Source of the DNA: a virus
Direction: 5' to 3' (one strand)
DNA length: 32,357 bases
Virus record (IMG/VR): IMGVR_UViG_3300004807_000075
Coordinates: 1 to 32,357 of that record
Shown: one piece after another, positions 1-4,756 of the stretch
How the letters are laid out: every line of letters starts with the position of its first letter
Numbering within the stretch: the first letter of the stretch is position 1
Made by a program: the position numbers and the translations under genes
Notes under the pieces: generated by a model
What the model was told of the DNA's origin: nothing
The model's input: the letters and a program-made list of their open reading frames with translations, nothing else
Database searches by the model: none

Positions 1-36
1 CTAAGTCTATTGCCTCTCCCGTTGGGCTACAGGTGC
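1..36 (-). tRNA. tRNA 5' half, cut by window edge; probably Leu(TAG)
   Basis: Only the 5' half is present. Read on the minus strand it has a 7-nt acceptor strand, T8-A9, a D-arm with GG in the loop, and a 27-31 strand followed by CTTAG at the edge. In the standard register T33 is followed by TAG, which decodes Leu CUA. The 3' half and any variable arm lie outside the window, so the identity is provisional. It is the only leucine candidate in the array. Confidence 0.5.
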
Positions 37-115
37 TTGATGTCCCCCATTTTTAGGGAGGCCGTGTTTCCTTATTTGAATAGTTTTAAACCGGCTACTT
101 ACGAACGTACTATTG

Positions 116-269
116 CTGTTTCCCATGGATTCGAACCATGACGTGGACTTTAGGAAGAGGACATTGCGCGCTTTGTGGTCAACCCATTATCCAATCTTTA
201 TTAGTTGCTCCACACCCTCGAGACAGGAGAGTGCGTCTGCCAAGCTTTTCAGCGTTTCGCCAGGAAACA
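116..269 (-). tRNA. Oversized type II tRNA-like gene (154 nt)
   Basis: A cloverleaf can be drawn from end to end. The acceptor is a perfect 7-bp helix (263-269 with 117-123). The D-stem is 3 bp (GCG/CGC) with a long loop containing GG. The anticodon stem is 5 bp (227-231 with 215-219) with a 7-nt loop that has T33 and reads GTC at 222-224. A 6-bp helix (209-214 with 142-147) closes a 73-nt variable arm, and the T-arm (124-140) is canonical with loop TTCGAAT. Position 37 is T, which is unusual. A normal tRNA-Asp(GTC) exists at 2377-2450, so this may be a non-decoding RNA with tRNA-like ends. Low certainty on function, fair certainty on fold. Confidence 0.5.
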
Positions 270-273
270 GTGT

Positions 274-471
274 TTATTTATGCTTCATGTGTGAAATCCA
301 TCTTGCACCTAAATCAACCAATGCAAAAAATGGTGCTCCCCATACAAATATTATTGCATCAAATCCTGGCGTGTTTCCTATAACACCATCCAGTGATTTT
401 TTCTTATTACTTCCAATCATTCTAGTGATAACATAAATGATGCTCACTATCCAAATTATTCCCCAAATCAT
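274..471 (-). CDS. Small membrane protein, 65 aa
   Basis: Unrecognised. The first 19 residues are strongly hydrophobic (Ile/Trp/Val rich). A basic stretch SNKKK follows, then a second apolar stretch around residues 38-54 and a basic tail ending HMKHK, so two membrane passes are likely. It lies inside the tRNA array, and its stop is 4 nt before the 5' end of the oversized tRNA-like gene, so it could be co-transcribed with the RNAs. The hydrophobic pattern and charged ends favour a real gene, but there is no family match I can name and no strong ribosome binding site. Confidence 0.5.
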   Translation of the reverse strand: MIWGIIWIVSIIYVITRMIGSNKKKSLDGVIGNTPGFDAIIFVWGAPFFALVDLGARWISHMKHK

Positions 472-522
472 ACTTTTTATTTTTTTCTTTTAAAACATTT
501 TTATAATAAATAAAAGTTCTAG

Positions 523-593
523 TGGTCTTATCTGAATTCGAATCAGATCGTAGAATTTAGAAGATTCTCATGCTTCCATTACATCATAAGACC
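523..593 (-). tRNA. tRNA-Arg(TCT)
   Basis: Acceptor GGTCTTA pairs perfectly with TAAGACC, followed by discriminator A. The anticodon stem AGAAT/ATTCT holds loop CTTCTAA, giving anticodon TCT (AGA codons). The T-arm is TCTGA-TTCGAAT-TCAGA. CCA is not encoded. AGA is expected to be a frequent Arg codon in such an AT-rich phage. Confidence 0.95.
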
Positions 594-651
594 AAAAATG
601 ACACCTTCATTTATCCAACTCACTGGTGTTCTGCTACTTATCAGAACGGAG

Positions 652-724
652 AGCGAAAGACGAGGTTCGAACTCGCAACCCCCGACTTGGAAGGACGGTG
701 CGCTACCAATTGCGCCACTTTCGC
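652..724 (-). tRNA. tRNA-Gly(TCC)
   Basis: Acceptor GCGAAAG pairs with CTTTCGC. D-stem is GCGC/GCGC with AATTGGTA loop. The anticodon loop CTTCCAA reads TCC, with one T-T mismatch in the anticodon stem. The T-arm is standard. The discriminator is T, the glycine identity base seen in bacteria, which supports the assignment. Confidence 0.93.
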
Positions 725-736
725 GTTTTAATAATT

Positions 737-1015
737 TTATACTAAGTACTCATTCGATGAATTATATATCTTAAGTTCATCCTCTATAAGTTCAGACATT
801 TCTACTTTCTTAGGATCGCTAGATAAACACCAAGTATTGGATTTATATCCATATGAATGAATAGTAAAATCATTCAATGGAAACCATACTAATGTAAATT
901 TATCGACATATAAAACTTTAGCTCTATTTTTAAGCCTTATATGTGTTTGATTATCAGAACCGTCGGTAAAGATATCCCCGACTTTTATTTCTCTTCCATC
1001 AATATATCTTCTCAT
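737..1015 (-). CDS. Hypothetical protein, 92 aa
   Basis: Unrecognised small soluble protein. It starts MRRYIDGREIKVGDIF, contains an aromatic beta-rich middle and ends in an acidic stretch (ELIEDELKIY). The opening is reminiscent of small phage proteins with an SH3-like or barrel fold, but I can name no family. It sits between tRNA-Thr (3' end at 1030) and tRNA-Gly (5' end at 724), leaving 12-15 nt on each side. Such tight packing suggests it is transcribed with the tRNA array and released or retained during tRNA processing. Confidence 0.7.
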   Translation of the reverse strand: MRRYIDGREIKVGDIFTDGSDNQTHIRLKNRAKVLYVDKFTLVWFPLNDFTIHSYGYKSNTWCLSSDPKKVEMSELIEDELKIYNSSNEYLV

Positions 1016-1029
1016 AACTATTTATCTTT

Positions 1030-1104
1030 TGAGGTCAATTCCAGACTCGAACTGGAGATTCATGATTACAAATCAAGTGTTATAGCCAACTTAACTAATC
1101 GACC
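1030..1104 (-). tRNA. tRNA-Thr(TGT)
   Basis: Acceptor GGTCGAT pairs with ATTGACC (one G-T). The D-stem is GTTA/TAAC with GG in the loop. The anticodon loop TTTGTAA gives TGT, with one T-T mismatch in the stem. T-arm is TCCAG-TTCGAGT-CTGGA. Confidence 0.95.
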
Positions 1105-1109
1105 TTATG

Positions 1110-1181
1110 TCGCATTACCAATACTCGAAATTGGAATAAAGCCTTATGAGGACTCTGTGATAGCCGTTTCACCATAATGCG
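1110..1181 (-). tRNA. tRNA with CAT anticodon (Met or Ile2), copy 1
   Basis: Acceptor CGCATTA pairs perfectly with TAATGCG, discriminator A. The anticodon loop CTCATAA gives CAT. The anticodon stem (GAGTC/GGCTT) lacks the three G-C pairs of initiators, so this is an elongator Met or a lysidine-type Ile tRNA; sequence alone does not decide. It lies 5 nt from tRNA-Thr. Confidence 0.9.
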
Positions 1182-1230
1182 ATTTTAAAATTTTGTACAC
1201 TTATCAGAGTGTAGTAAGTTAGAAAGAACC

Positions 1231-1313
1231 GTATAGGAATTTAACCTATCCTTATATTAATATGACTACGAATTACTTCGTTTCAGCCAACCGCCCAAGC
1301 TAACTACCTATAC
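1231..1313 (-). other. Structured spacer, possible decayed tRNA
   Basis: An 83-nt segment bounded by a perfect 7-bp inverted repeat (GTATAGG/CCTATAC), with T-A next to the 5' strand and a GTT/AAC pair where a D-stem would be. There is no convincing anticodon arm. The 3' end can alternatively form a 5-bp stem with a 7-nt loop TTAAATT, like a degraded T-arm. A second 69-nt segment at 1317-1385 is bounded by TAAATGA/TCATTTA. Both sit in the 222-nt spacer between two CAT tRNAs and may be tRNA remnants. Confidence 0.3.
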
Positions 1314-1404
1314 TAATAAATGAACGTAGCTGATACTACTGTAATGCGATAGTCTTTACACTTCTATAACTACATCACTCATTTACTTTCTAGCAAAATT
1401 TTAG

Positions 1405-1478
1405 TTGCGCCGGGATAGATTCGAACTATCGATTTTGACCTTATGAGAGTCATGAGATGACCACTTCTCTACCGCGCA
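1405..1478 (-). tRNA. tRNA with CAT anticodon (Met or Ile2), copy 2
   Basis: The D-stem is GAGA/TCTC with GG in the loop. The anticodon stem TGACT/GGTCA holds loop CTCATAA (CAT). The T-arm is GATAG-TTCGAAT-CTATC. The 3' acceptor strand carries one extra base relative to the 5' strand, so the helix has a bulge. Its 5' end overlaps the last 10 nt of the GIY-YIG gene; bases T8-A9-G10 are that gene's TAG stop. Confidence 0.85.
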
Positions 1479-1987
1479 ATTTTATTTTTATAATATTCTA
1501 TCATTCTTTTAGAATGAGATTCTAAATTCTCTTTATTAGAAAATCTTAATTTAGCCTTTTCTGATAATTTACATTTGGTTTCTTCTGAAGAAACTCTTTT
1601 TTTATTAGACTCAGACAATTTTTTTCTAGTTTCTTCAGTAAATTTTCTACCTTTTGCCTTTTCAGATATTACTCTTTTAGTATCTTCTGAATGGGTTCTA
1701 CCTTTAAAATGAGGTCCTCCCTCTCCTCCTACTCCTATATTATAAGTTCTACCTGTTTTTATGAAATCCTCTGTAACTAATTCAATTTCTTTTCTGTTCA
1801 TTTCTTCTTCATTATCAAAAATAAATAGAATCTCTTTTTTGAATTTACTTTTCCCATATTTTTTTATGGCTTTTTGTAAAGCTACTCCTGACCCATAATA
1901 ATCATCATCTATGTTGATAGTTTGATGTTTACCTACGTAAATTTTAGAATTAATTAAATTAGTTATTTTATAGATAATATATTTCAT
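1469..1987 (-). CDS. GIY-YIG homing endonuclease with NUMOD3-like repeats
   Basis: 172 aa. Residues 4-16 (IIYKITNLINSKI) and the following YVGKH match the N-terminal strand pair of the GIY-YIG nuclease fold. The spacing to DYYGSG and to the conserved Glu in the helix (NRKEIELV) resembles SegA-like phage homing enzymes. From about residue 95 there are short repeats of the form GRTHSEDTKRVISEKAKG / GRKFTEETRKKLSES, typical of NUMOD3 DNA-binding modules. Expected role: cut cognate sites lacking the element and drive its spread. It sits within the tRNA array. The exact promoter-like octamer 1994-2001 is 6 nt upstream of the start. The stop codon is formed by the next tRNA, so tRNA processing would remove it. 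Confidence 0.9.
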   Translation of the reverse strand: MKYIIYKITNLINSKIYVGKHQTINIDDDYYGSGVALQKAIKKYGKSKFKKEILFIFDNEEEMNRKEIELVTEDFIKTGRTYNIGVGGEGGPHFKGRTHSEDTKRVISEKAKGRKFTEETRKKLSESNKKRVSSEETKCKLSEKAKLRFSNKENLESHSKRMIEYYKNKIAR

Positions 1988-1993
1988 ATATCT

Positions 1994-2001
1994 ATAAATA
2001 T
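1994..2001 (-). promoter_or_regulatory. ATATTTAT promoter-like octamer upstream of GIY-YIG gene
   Basis: Exact ATATTTAT on the coding strand, 6 nt before the ATG at 1987. It is one of at least 12 identical copies placed just upstream of transcription units in this window. A promoter role is inferred. Confidence 0.45.
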
Positions 2002-2052
2002 TAGCTAATTTAATCTAGCGAGCTACCTATTCACTTCCTCGCAATATTAAAG

Positions 2053-2126
2053 TTGATCCTACCAGACTCGAACTGGTCACCTAATGATTATGAGTCACTT
2101 GCTCTAACCTGATGAGCTAAGGATCA
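2053..2126 (-). tRNA. tRNA with CAT anticodon (Met or Ile2), copy 3
   Basis: Acceptor TGATCCT pairs with AGGATCA (weak U1-A72 end). D-stem GCTC/GAGC, anticodon stem AGTGA/TCATT, loop CTCATAA (CAT), T-arm ACCAG-TTCGAGT-CTGGT, discriminator A. The stem lacks initiator G-C pairs. Three CAT tRNAs in one array suggest that at least one reads AUA as Ile2. Confidence 0.92.
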
Positions 2127-2134
2127 GTGAGAAA

Positions 2135-2193
2135 TTACCTATTCTCCAAGTTGGACGCCTACCAAGTCATGCTCAGGTTATTCCAATAGGTAA
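2135..2193 (-). other. Spacer hairpin with perfect 9-bp stem
   Basis: TTACCTATT pairs perfectly with AATAGGTAA around a 41-nt interior, giving a 59-nt element filling the spacer between two tRNAs. It resembles an acceptor stem without the other tRNA arms. Similar acceptor-length hairpins occur at 2820-2851, 3102-3141, 3485-3520 and 3787-3811. Confidence 0.4.
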
Positions 2194-2200
2194 CATTCTG

Positions 2201-2272
2201 TTTCTCATATTGGACTCGAACCAATGACCTGCTGCTCTCCGCAGCTGCTCTAACCAACTGAGCTAATGAAAA
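2201..2272 (-). tRNA. tRNA gene with abnormal anticodon arm (identity unassigned)
   Basis: Acceptor, D-arm (GCTC-AGTTGGTTA-GAGC) and T-arm (TTGG-TTCGAGT-CCAA) are canonical, and the whole gene is 72 nt. The anticodon arm is only 15 nt: GCTGC and GCAGC close a 5-nt loop GGAGA. If the stem is cut to 4 bp the 7-nt loop is CGGAGAG, with no T33. No normal anticodon can be read. It is either a pseudogene with a 2-nt deletion or an RNA with a non-decoding role. Confidence 0.7.
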
Positions 2273-2376
2273 TAACTACTACCATTTTTCGCCTGCAAGC
2301 TACTTTAAGGGGTGTGTAGAGGATATAGAACATACTTTCAAGTTGCAGCTTGGTTTTTGTTCTTCCAATCCTTTGG

Positions 2377-2450
2377 CGGCTCTAACGGGATTCGAACCCG
2401 TACCACACACCGTGACAAGGTGGTATTGTAAACCATTCAACCATAAAGCC
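2377..2450 (-). tRNA. tRNA-Asp(GTC)
   Basis: Acceptor GGCTTTA pairs with TAGAGCC, discriminator G, the usual Asp identity base. The anticodon loop TTGTCAC reads GTC. T-arm is ACGGG-TTCGAAT-CCCGT. One mismatch at the base of the anticodon stem. Confidence 0.95.
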
Positions 2451-2455
2451 AATTG

Positions 2456-2527
2456 TACAGCGTACGGGGATCGAACCCGTATTATACCCGTGAAAGGGGC
2501 ATGAACTAACCATTATTCGAACGCTGC
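2456..2527 (-). tRNA. tRNA-Glu(TTC)
   Basis: Acceptor GCAGCGT pairs with ACGCTGT (G1-T72 wobble). The anticodon stem TGCCC/GGGTA holds loop CTTTCAC (TTC). T-arm ACGGG-TTCGATC-CCCGT. It lies 5 nt upstream of tRNA-Asp. Confidence 0.95.
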
Positions 2528-2582
2528 ATTTATATAGTAAATATACTACAATAAGTTATATATATGAACTATATCTTTTAAG

Positions 2583-2653
2583 TGGGCCAGAAGAGACTCG
2601 AACTCTTGTGCTTACGTTTTACAGACGGCGCCCACAACCCTGGTGTCTGACCC
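2583..2653 (-). tRNA. tRNA-Tyr(GTA)
   Basis: Acceptor GGGTCAG pairs with CTGGCCC, discriminator A. The anticodon loop CTGTAAA reads GTA, but only three pairs of the anticodon stem form. T-arm AAGAG-TTCGAGT-CTCTT. Bacterial tRNA-Tyr normally has a long variable arm; this one is short (71 nt overall), a departure seen in some organellar and phage tRNAs. Confidence 0.85.
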
Positions 2654-2664
2654 ATTATTTAATG

Positions 2665-2736
2665 CGCTCCCTGAGAATTACGATATCTCGACCTCGATCT
2701 TAACAGGATCTTGCTCTGCCTCTGAGCTAAAGGAGC
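2665..2736 (-). tRNA. tRNA-Asn(GTT) with unusual T-loop
   Basis: Acceptor GCTCCTT pairs with AGGGAGC, discriminator G as expected for Asn. D-stem GCTC/GAGC. The anticodon loop CTGTTAA reads GTT. The T-loop is ATCGTAA instead of TTCGAAT: the normal T54/A58 pair is swapped to A54/T58. The T-stem also has a T-T mismatch next to the loop. Confidence 0.9.
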
Positions 2737-2742
2737 TTGTGT

Positions 2743-2813
2743 GGAGATACTAAGGCTCGAACTTAGATTCCATGAGTATCAGTCATGTGTGCTTACCATT
2801 CTACTATATCTCC
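2743..2813 (-). tRNA. tRNA-Ile(GAT)
   Basis: Acceptor GGAGATA pairs perfectly with TATCTCC. The anticodon stem CATGA/TCATG holds loop CTGATAC (GAT). T-arm CTAAG-TTCGAGC-CTTAG, discriminator A. Confidence 0.95.
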
Positions 2814-2819
2814 AAATGG

Positions 2820-2851
2820 GGTCCGATGCATTCTTTCCATCTACTCGGACC
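2820..2851 (-). other. Spacer hairpin with perfect 7-bp stem
   Basis: GGTCCGA pairs with TCGGACC around 18 nt, in the spacer between tRNA-Ser(GCT) and tRNA-Ile. The stem has acceptor length; on the RNA the 3' strand is followed by CCA. It may be a tRNA remnant or a processing signal. Confidence 0.4.
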
Positions 2852-2866
2852 AACATAGAGGATGCG

Positions 2867-2952
2867 AGGAGAGCATTGCATCGAAGCAAATACCTTTTTA
2901 GAGTACCACACGCTTAGCAGGCGGTGACAGCAACCTTACTGTTTTACTCTCC
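2867..2952 (-). tRNA. tRNA-Ser(GCT)
   Basis: 86 nt, the size of a type II tRNA. Acceptor GGAGAGT pairs with GCTCTCC, anticodon loop CTGCTAA reads GCT, and a longer variable region follows. The T-arm is irregular, with a 6-nt loop TTCGAT between TTGC and GCAA. The discriminator is T rather than the usual G, as in the second Ser tRNA here. Confidence 0.85.
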
Positions 2953-2967
2953 ATAATTATGACCCGG

Positions 2968-3040
2968 GGGTAAATCACAGACTCGAACTGAAACCTCTTG
3001 CTCCACAAACAAGCGTGCTAACCATTACACTAATAAACCC
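2968..3040 (-). tRNA. tRNA-His(GTG)
   Basis: The anticodon stem CTTGT/GCAAG holds loop TTGTGGA (GTG). An extra G at -1 faces C73, the histidine identity pair. The acceptor helix contains two adjacent U-U mismatches (positions 4-69 and 5-68) and the T-stem one T-T, so it is an unusually weak tRNA. D-arm and T-loop are canonical. Confidence 0.88.
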
Positions 3041-3101
3041 ATAAAAATAGTCATTGCTACAACACCTTTCGTCCACTTTCTTGGCAGGACCTCCATCATG
3101 A

Positions 3102-3141
3102 GTTCCGTTAATTGATGTATTTTTATAACCCTCGACGGAAC
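3102..3141 (-). other. Spacer hairpin with perfect 7-bp stem
   Basis: GTTCCGT pairs with ACGGAAC around a 26-nt loop, in the 120-nt spacer between tRNA-Ser(TGA) and tRNA-His. The stem has acceptor-stem length, like the other spacer hairpins of the array. The rest of the spacer shows nothing I recognise. Confidence 0.35.
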
Positions 3142-3160
3142 AAGCAGGGTAACTATTTAG

Positions 3161-3253
3161 AGGAGGAAGACGGACTCGAACCCTCAAACCGGCTTTTTAC
3201 ACCGATACGGCAGTTTTCAAGACTGCTGCCTTACGCAATTAGGCTATTCCTCC
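3161..3253 (-). tRNA. tRNA-Ser(TGA)
   Basis: 93 nt with a long variable arm closed by CGG/CCG. Acceptor GGAGGAA pairs perfectly with TTCCTCC. The anticodon stem GCAGT/ACTGC holds loop CTTGAAA (TGA). The T-stem has one G-G mismatch. Discriminator T. Confidence 0.95.
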
Positions 3254-3263
3254 AAATTATAAG

Positions 3264-3335
3264 ATGCTTCTCAGGGACTCGAACCCCAATTACTTGAATC
3301 AAAATCAAGTGTGTTAACCGTTACACTAAGAAGCA
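3264..3335 (-). tRNA. tRNA-Gln(TTG)
   Basis: Acceptor TGCTTCT pairs with AGAAGCA; the U1-A72 end is typical of Gln. The anticodon stem CTTGA/TCAAG holds loop TTTTGAT (TTG). T-arm TGGGG-TTCGAGT-CCCTG. Confidence 0.95.
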
Positions 3336-3407
3336 ATAAATTAAAGGCTTTTCACCTTTTAGGCAATGCTTGTTTTCATTGAGCCGGCATTTACTGGAAT
3401 GGCCATG

Positions 3408-3480
3408 AGCAGCAAAAGAATTTCGAAATCTCAACCTTCACATTGGCAATGTGACGCTCTAGCCTTTGAGCTACTGCTGC
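3408..3480 (-). tRNA. tRNA-Gly(GCC)
   Basis: Acceptor GCAGCAG pairs with TTGCTGC, discriminator T as expected for Gly. D-stem GCTC/GAGC. The anticodon stem TCACA/TGTGA holds loop TTGCCAA (GCC). The T-loop is TTCGAAA in a weak T-stem. Confidence 0.93.
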
Positions 3481-3484
3481 ATGA

Positions 3485-3520
3485 GTATAGTAGGAGATAT
3501 CATCCTTGAGGTTACTATAC
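3485..3520 (-). other. Spacer hairpin with perfect 8-bp stem
   Basis: GTATAGTA pairs with TACTATAC around 20 nt, directly upstream (5') of tRNA-Gly(GCC) and downstream of tRNA-Val. Another acceptor-length hairpin of the array; possibly a processing or folding insulator. Confidence 0.35.
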
Positions 3521-3535
3521 ATTTTATCCTCTTTG

Positions 3536-3611
3536 TAGGCACTATCCGAGTCGAACGGATGATCTTCACTTTGTAAGAGTGACGCTTTAAAACCATCTAA
3601 GCGAAGCGCCC
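3536..3611 (-). tRNA. tRNA-Val(TAC)
   Basis: Acceptor GGGCGCT pairs with AGTGCCT, with wobbles. The anticodon stem TCACT/AGTGA holds loop CTTACAA (TAC). T-arm ATCCG-TTCGACT-CGGAT, discriminator A. Confidence 0.94.
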
Positions 3612-3672
3612 ATTTGTACCTTCTTTTGAGAAAGTGAAGGCACATTCATCTTTCGGAAAGTTCCATTTATTC

Positions 3673-3688
3673 AACAAAGGCCTTTGTT
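3673..3688. repeat. Perfect 16-bp palindrome AACAAAGGCCTTTGTT
   Basis: A gapless perfect palindrome in the 101-nt spacer between tRNA-Ala and tRNA-Val. It could be a protein operator or an RNA hairpin with a very small loop. No promoter octamer was seen beside it. Confidence 0.5.
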
Positions 3689-3712
3689 TAATGTTTACTT
3701 TCAAACCCATAG

Positions 3713-3787
3713 TGGAAAGTAAGGGTATCGAACCCTTCTCATAGATCTTGCAAAGATCCATCGCCAAGCCTTGGAACATGACTCCCC
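3713..3787 (-). tRNA. tRNA-Ala(TGC)
   Basis: Acceptor GGGGAGT pairs with ACTTTCC and contains the G3-U70 wobble that defines alanine identity. The anticodon stem GGATC/GATCT holds loop TTTGCAA (TGC). T-arm AAGGG-TTCGATA-CCCTT. The D-arm is irregular: the region between acceptor and anticodon arm best forms CCAA-GGC-TTGG. The 3' trailer (3695-3702) can pair 8 bp with the 3' acceptor strand. Confidence 0.9.
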
Positions 3788-3811
3788 AAATTAATGGATT
3801 TGTTTAATTTG
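3787..3811 (-). other. AT-rich spacer hairpin with 8-bp stem
   Basis: CAAATTAA pairs with TTAATTTG around 9 nt, immediately 5' of tRNA-Ala on the transcript. Its AT content makes chance occurrence more likely than for the other spacer hairpins. Confidence 0.25.
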
Positions 3812-3847
3812 ATTAACAATACCATTTAAAAAATAGCTTTTCAAAAG

Positions 3848-3923
3848 TCGAGATGACAAGGGTCGAACTTGCACGATGTCTTCATCCCAAATGAAGCGAC
3901 CTAGCCAATTGGTCCACATCTCG
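3848..3923 (-). tRNA. tRNA-Pro(TGG)
   Basis: Acceptor CGAGATG pairs perfectly with CATCTCG; the C1-G72 end is typical for Pro. D-stem GACC/GGTC. The anticodon stem CTTCA/TGAAG holds loop TTTGGGA (TGG). Discriminator A. Confidence 0.95.
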
Positions 3924-3952
3924 ATAAATTCCATATGTCAAAGATCCAAAAG

Positions 3953-4025
3953 AGGTTAAGGTGAGAATTGAACTCACGTATCAGCGTTTGCAGTGCTGTG
4001 CCTTTATCCACTCGGCCACTCAACC
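3953..4025 (-). tRNA. tRNA-Cys(GCA)
   Basis: Acceptor GGTTGAG pairs with CTTAACC, discriminator T as required for Cys. The anticodon loop CTGCAAA reads GCA, with an A-C mismatch next to the loop. T-arm GTGAG-TTCAATT-CTCAC. Confidence 0.95.
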
Positions 4026-4032
4026 ATTCATG

Positions 4033-4105
4033 TACTCTTAAAGCGATTCGAACGCTTATTGCTAGATCCGTAGTCTAGAGTTCTAATCCATTGAACTATA
4101 AGAGC
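4033..4105 (-). tRNA. tRNA-Arg(ACG)
   Basis: Acceptor GCTCTTA pairs with TAAGAGT. The anticodon stem CTAGA/TCTAG holds loop CTACGGA (ACG). Decoding of CGC and CGA would need A34 to inosine editing by a host TadA. T-arm AAGCG-TTCGAAT-CGCTT. Confidence 0.95.
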
Positions 4106-4111
4106 ATTTTG

Positions 4112-4184
4112 CACGCATACTAAGATTCGAACTTAGAACAGCGGTTTTGGAGGCCGACATGATACCATTTCACCATACACGCGT
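4112..4184 (-). tRNA. tRNA-Trp(CCA)
   Basis: Acceptor ACGCGTG pairs with TATGCGT using wobbles; A1-U72 and discriminator G match Trp identity. The loop CTCCAAA reads CCA, though the closing stem pair next to the loop is C-A. T-arm CTAAG-TTCGAAT-CTTAG. Confidence 0.9.
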
Positions 4185-4194
4185 ATATTTTTTG

Positions 4195-4268
4195 TACCCC
4201 CTGTGAGATTCGAACTCACAACCCCATGGTTAAAAGCCACGTACATCTACCAATTGAGCTAAGAGGGC
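4195..4268 (-). tRNA. tRNA-Lys(TTT)
   Basis: Acceptor GCCCTCT pairs with AGGGGGT. The anticodon loop CTTTTAA reads TTT. T-arm GTGAG-TTCGAAT-CTCAC, discriminator A. The 3' side of the D-stem is GATG instead of GAGC, so only two D-stem pairs form. Confidence 0.93.
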
Positions 4269-4322
4269 GTTTGTGTTCCCTCCTGCTTCAGAGAGACTTT
4301 TAACTTATAATTTTCTTCATTT

Positions 4323-4568
4323 TTATTTTATCTTTATCAAAGTGTTATTTTCAATTGCTTTTCTGATCCATCTCATAAAAGTTATAGCTTTGTCCGTTGC
4401 CATTAACGTTGCGCCTGCTATGTCTTCTGTCGGTATTGTAAACTGATACGTTTCTCCGTCAGGGGTTTTATTACTATTGTAAACATTATAGTAGAAAAAA
4501 CCAGCTCTATAACTATCAAATGATACAACATGCTCTTTTGTCACTATGTCTTTTATATTCATTTCCAT
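4323..4568 (-). CDS. Hypothetical protein, 81 aa
   Basis: Unrecognised. A small soluble protein with a beta-rich first half (FDSYRAGFFYYNVYN) and a helical tail that contains MRWIRKAIENN. The central text ETYQFTIPTEDIAGATLM looks like a strand-turn-helix. It overlaps the preceding 65-aa ORF by 10 nt, so the two are translationally linked. The pair lies between tRNA-Phe and the main tRNA array. The good start context and coupled overlap support a real gene. The function is unknown. Confidence 0.72.
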   Translation of the reverse strand: MEMNIKDIVTKEHVVSFDSYRAGFFYYNVYNSNKTPDGETYQFTIPTEDIAGATLMATDKAITFMRWIRKAIENNTLIKIK

Positions 4569-4756
4569 TTTGTTTTTCTATTATATTTCCATATTCTATG
4601 TTCTCTCCATTTATGATTTGGCATATTTCCATGATGCCAATTCCAAGATCCGTCTTCATAGTATGGTTCACATAAACTTGGGTTTGTAACAATTTTATAC
4701 TCTTTGTTATGAGTAGTTATTTGGCTTATTTTGCCTTTAACTGGTTTCATTGTCAT
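4559..4756 (-). CDS. Hypothetical protein, 65 aa, Trp/His-rich
   Basis: Unrecognised. It is basic and rich in Trp, His and Tyr (SWNWHHGNMPNHKWREHRIW), ending in a basic tail. Two start codons are possible: ATG at 4756 and ATG at 4750 (third codon). The first lies inside the stem of a perfect 8-bp hairpin (4754-4775), so initiation at 4750 or control by this hairpin is plausible. It overlaps the downstream 81-aa gene by 10 nt. Confidence 0.65.
   Translation of the reverse strand: MTMKPVKGKISQITTHNKEYKIVTNPSLCEPYYEDGSWNWHHGNMPNHKWREHRIWKYNRKTKWK

Noticed and set aside
113-436. Plus-strand ORFs over the tRNA array (113-436, 138-383, 941-1177, 3112-3297) and minus-strand ORFs 2975-3187, 3391-3645, 3597-3779
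   Set aside because: They run through tRNA genes or antisense to real genes, and their products show no domain and odd composition. Open frames are expected by chance between structured RNAs.
1994-2045. Possible third copy of the pseudoknot leader near the first GIY-YIG gene
   Set aside because: A GCGAG/CTCGC stem and some shared text (GGAAG, GTAGCTC) exist, but they lie upstream of the octamer rather than in the leader, and helix 2 is not present in the same arrangement.
2377-4268. CRISPR-like array from repeating TTCGAA segments
   Set aside because: The repeats are T-loops of different tRNA genes with irregular spacing and cloverleaf pairing; no direct repeats of constant length.
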